18,184 bases of DNA from Opitutia bacterium (GTDB taxonomy: Bacteria > Verrucomicrobiota > Verrucomicrobiia > Opitutales > Seribacteraceae): assembly GCA_002692605.1 (NCBI GenBank), contig NZLE01000063.1, forward strand, positions 4,546 to 22,729. The letters run 5' to 3'. Within the stretch, counting starts at the first letter, position 1. Each line of letters begins with the position of its first letter. The translations under genes and the position numbers were made by a program. Below the pieces are notes generated by a model, which worked only from the letters and a program-made list of their open reading frames with translations, ran no database searches and was not told the origin of the DNA. Positions 16,677-18,184 of this stretch are shown piece after piece.

Positions 16677-17162
16677 ATGAAAGCACTCCTCCTCTCTCTT
16701 GCCGTAGGTCACTCTTTTCTTACGCTCTGGGCCAAGGACTCTTCCACGGACCGAACCAAAGTGGAGTTCTTCGAGAAACTCTACGATACTAAGATTGAGG
16801 GGCTTAAATTACTGGAAGAGTACTCCGATCCCGATCAATTTTATTCTGCCATTGCAAAACAGGTGGGGATTCCGGAAGTGGTGCATAAGGCGGTTGAGGA
16901 AAAATATGGCTGGAAAAATGATGATGAAAATTTTCTCATCTTGATGATCAAGGGCGGGGGAGACAATGATGCTTGGGGAGTGATGGTTACTAAAGTTCCA
17001 TCCGCTCTTAATGCCTTAAACGGCAACATTGAGGACGCTAAATCCGAAGAAGAGAAAAAGAAGTTTGTTTCTGAAAGGATCGATCTTCTTAAGAAAATGG
17101 AAATAAAAATGGTGGTGGTGGGATATGATGGAAAAATTTCATTTCCCAAGAAAAAGAAATAA
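16677..17162 (+). CDS. Small secreted protein of unknown function, Lys/Glu-rich
   Basis: Not recognised. The 161-residue product begins MKALLLSLAVGHSFLTLWA, a plausible signal peptide with cleavage near residue 19. The rest is a highly charged, mostly helical-looking domain (FFEKLYDTKIEGLKLLEEY, a GGGDNDAWGVMV segment in the middle) ending in a lysine run FPKKKK. ATG 16677 is chosen because the upstream in-frame alternative is only a TTG at 16653. The A-rich codon use is visibly unlike that of the sulfatase upstream. The following small lipoprotein gene starts 4 bases after its stop, so these are probably cotranscribed. A folding or envelope role would be speculation. Confidence 0.75.
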   Translation: MKALLLSLAVGHSFLTLWAKDSSTDRTKVEFFEKLYDTKIEGLKLLEEYSDPDQFYSAIAKQVGIPEVVHKAVEEKYGWKNDDENFLILMIKGGGDNDAWGVMVTKVPSALNALNGNIEDAKSEEEKKKFVSERIDLLKKMEIKMVVVGYDGKISFPKKKK

Positions 17163-17166
17163 ACAA

Positions 17167-17286
17167 ATGCTTAGGTTTGCAAATTTCGCTCTGATCTTTC
17201 TTACCTGCGCAAGCGGATGCTCTGTTTTTGAATCCGTGGAGAGAGAACGCAATGAACTGGAAAGTAGACCGCGATCAAAACAATAA
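17167..17286 (+). CDS. Very small putative lipoprotein, or 5' part of a frameshifted gene
   Basis: An ATG 4 bases after the preceding stop opens a 39-codon frame. It reads MLRFANFALIFLTCASGC, then SVFESVERERNELESRPRSK and Q. The hydrophobic start followed by ASGC looks like a type II signal peptide with lipidation at C18, leaving a short charged tail, similar in design to entericidin-like peptides. Its last 35 bases overlap the next open frame (from 17252) in a different register. Two readings are possible. It may be a real mini-lipoprotein translationally overlapped with the next gene, or the two frames may be one lipoprotein of about 120 residues split by an indel near 17270-17286. Which holds cannot be decided from this window. 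Confidence 0.45.
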   Translation: MLRFANFALIFLTCASGCSVFESVERERNELESRPRSKQ

Positions 17287-17539
17287 AGGGCACAATTTGG
17301 TAGAATTCGAATTTGTTGATTTTCCGGGTCATGTAATCGGTCATTTTTCAAACGATCTAATTGAGCACTTAGAAGAAAAAGGAGAGCGGCAAGTCGCTGT
17401 AGGAATCGAGATTACGCGTGATGCGTTTGGAGAGGTAATTGGGCATAGCGAATCTGGTATTGCGGGCTACGATGGAAATGCGTCTACTTTTTCATATTTT
17501 GGAGAAAGGGGAGATCCTGCGGTTTCTCCTTTTGAGTAA
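17252..17539 (+). CDS. Small protein of unknown function, possibly the 3' part of a split lipoprotein gene
   Basis: The 95-residue frame begins MNWKVDRDQNNKGHNLVEFEF and continues VDFPGHVIGHFSNDLIEHL, ending RGDPAVSPFE. It looks like a genuine compact alpha/beta protein but was not recognised. It has no signal peptide of its own, although every recognisable neighbour downstream of 14479 does. The mini-lipoprotein frame that overlaps its first 35 bases would supply one if the two were joined by a +1 shift. ATG 17252 is the first ATG in this frame; a TTG at 17228 is an alternative. No Shine-Dalgarno precedes it. The region is A+T-richer than the first 16 kb. Confidence 0.6.
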   Translation: MNWKVDRDQNNKGHNLVEFEFVDFPGHVIGHFSNDLIEHLEEKGERQVAVGIEITRDAFGEVIGHSESGIAGYDGNASTFSYFGERGDPAVSPFE

Positions 17540-17576
17540 ATTTTTCTCCGAAATCTACCAGAGGTAAATCAATGCC

Positions 17577-18184
17577 ATGAGGAATAAATACCACAAAAAT
17601 TTCAATTCGATCCTTCCCGCTCTTTTAGCTTTTTGTTTTTTGTCTGGCTGTGACTATCACCAGGATTCCGTCTACCTTGGCAGAAAGGAAGCAGAATTAC
17701 TCGATCATGTTAACAATGGAAATATTAGGGTTGTTAAAGATTTTCTTGATAAGGGTGGCAATGTGAACCTGCAGGACGAGCCCGGGATGACGCCTTTGCA
17801 TCGCGCGGTAAATAGTGATTGGAAAGAAAGTCATCTGGGAATGATAAAACTTCTTATTGAACGGGGAGCCAATGTTAATGCAATCGATGATACTCACCAT
17901 ACTCCCTTACACATGGCTAGTAATGCCGCAGTTGCTGGTTTGCTCATCGATGCTGGGGCGGACGTAAATGCAAAGACACAGCGCACGGGAGAGACTCCCT
18001 TGTATGCAGCGGCCCGCAATGCCGCACAAGGCGCCTCAAAGAGCTACGACGTCTACCTGAGCTTGACGAAGCTCCTGATCGCCAAAGGCGCGGACCCAAA
18101 CGTGAAGCTCAAATCGGGAAGCATGATCGAAGACAACGAGCCCCATCGCGCCAAAGCGGGAGAAACGGCTTTGCATGCCGTGGC
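17577..18184 (+). CDS. Ankyrin-repeat lipoprotein, 5' part (cut by window edge)
   Basis: From ATG 17577 the frame stays open to the end of the window (202 full codons). The start is a lipoprotein signal peptide, hydrophobic LPALLAFCF then LSGC, with lipidation predicted at C25. Ankyrin repeats follow: a partial one at about 41-66 (VNNGNIRVVKDFLDKGGNVN), then about 69-102 (MTPLHRAV...LLIERGANVNA), 103-132 (HTPLHMAS...LLIDAGADVNA), a longer one at 138-175 (ETPLYAAA...LLIAKGADPN), and a further one beginning at 195 (ETALHAVA). Ankyrin repeats are protein-binding scaffolds; an envelope location is inferred from the lipobox. The partner is unknown. GAGG at 17561-17564 is ideally placed for a two-codon ATG at 17572 that overlaps this start. 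Codon use becomes more G+C-rich in the last 200 bases. Confidence 0.85.
   Translation, partial: MRNKYHKNFNSILPALLAFCFLSGCDYHQDSVYLGRKEAELLDHVNNGNIRVVKDFLDKGGNVNLQDEPGMTPLHRAVNSDWKESHLGMIKLLIERGANVNAIDDTHHTPLHMASNAAVAGLLIDAGADVNAKTQRTGETPLYAAARNAAQGASKSYDVYLSLTKLLIAKGADPNVKLKSGSMIEDNEPHRAKAGETALHAV

Overview
The window looks like a piece of chromosome from a marine-type Verrucomicrobiota or Planctomycetota bacterium. The reasons are two adjacent DUF1552 plus planctomycete-type cytochrome c (PSCyt/DUF1587-1595-1592-1588-1585) gene pairs, several formylglycine-type sulfatases, and mostly poor Shine-Dalgarno sequences. This placement is inference from gene content. No rRNA, tRNA, CRISPR array, insertion sequence or phage gene was seen. 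Coding density is very high and no gap exceeds 300 bases.

Layout from left to right. (1) Minus strand, 2597 to 1: a tightly overlapped operon of a TctC-like substrate-binding protein, a TctA-like permease, and the first 27 codons of a sulfatase that runs off the left edge. No tctB is present, and the binding protein carries a hydrophobic C-terminal tail. The sulfatase fragment has no signal peptide, so the operon may import a sulfated organic anion and desulfate it inside the cell. (2) Plus strand, 2781 to 11085: two tandem modules, each a twin-arginine-type DUF1552 protein followed within 2-3 bases by a large secreted protein with two CxxCH haem-binding motifs. The first large protein has a charged coiled-coil insertion; the second has a LamG/concanavalin-like insertion. 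(3) Minus strand, 14398 to 11099: an SLC13/DASS sodium-coupled anion symporter followed by a secreted sulfatase. (4) Plus strand from 14479: a second secreted sulfatase with a C-terminal LamG-like domain. It is followed by an A+T-richer tail of small secreted or lipoprotein genes and an ankyrin-repeat lipoprotein cut by the right edge.

Taken together, this reads as a scavenging locus for sulfated organic matter. Secreted sulfatases and haem-containing exported oxidoreductase-like proteins would act outside the cytoplasm, and two unrelated anion transporters would bring products in. No glycoside hydrolase, polysaccharide lyase, TonB receptor, sulfatase-maturing enzyme or regulator is inside the window, so the substrate is unknown. 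The most interesting items are the doubled DUF1552/cytochrome module, the transporter-sulfatase pairing seen twice with unrelated transporter families, the TctB-less transporter with a tail-anchored-looking binding protein, and a possible frameshifted or overlapping lipoprotein gene near 17.25 kb.
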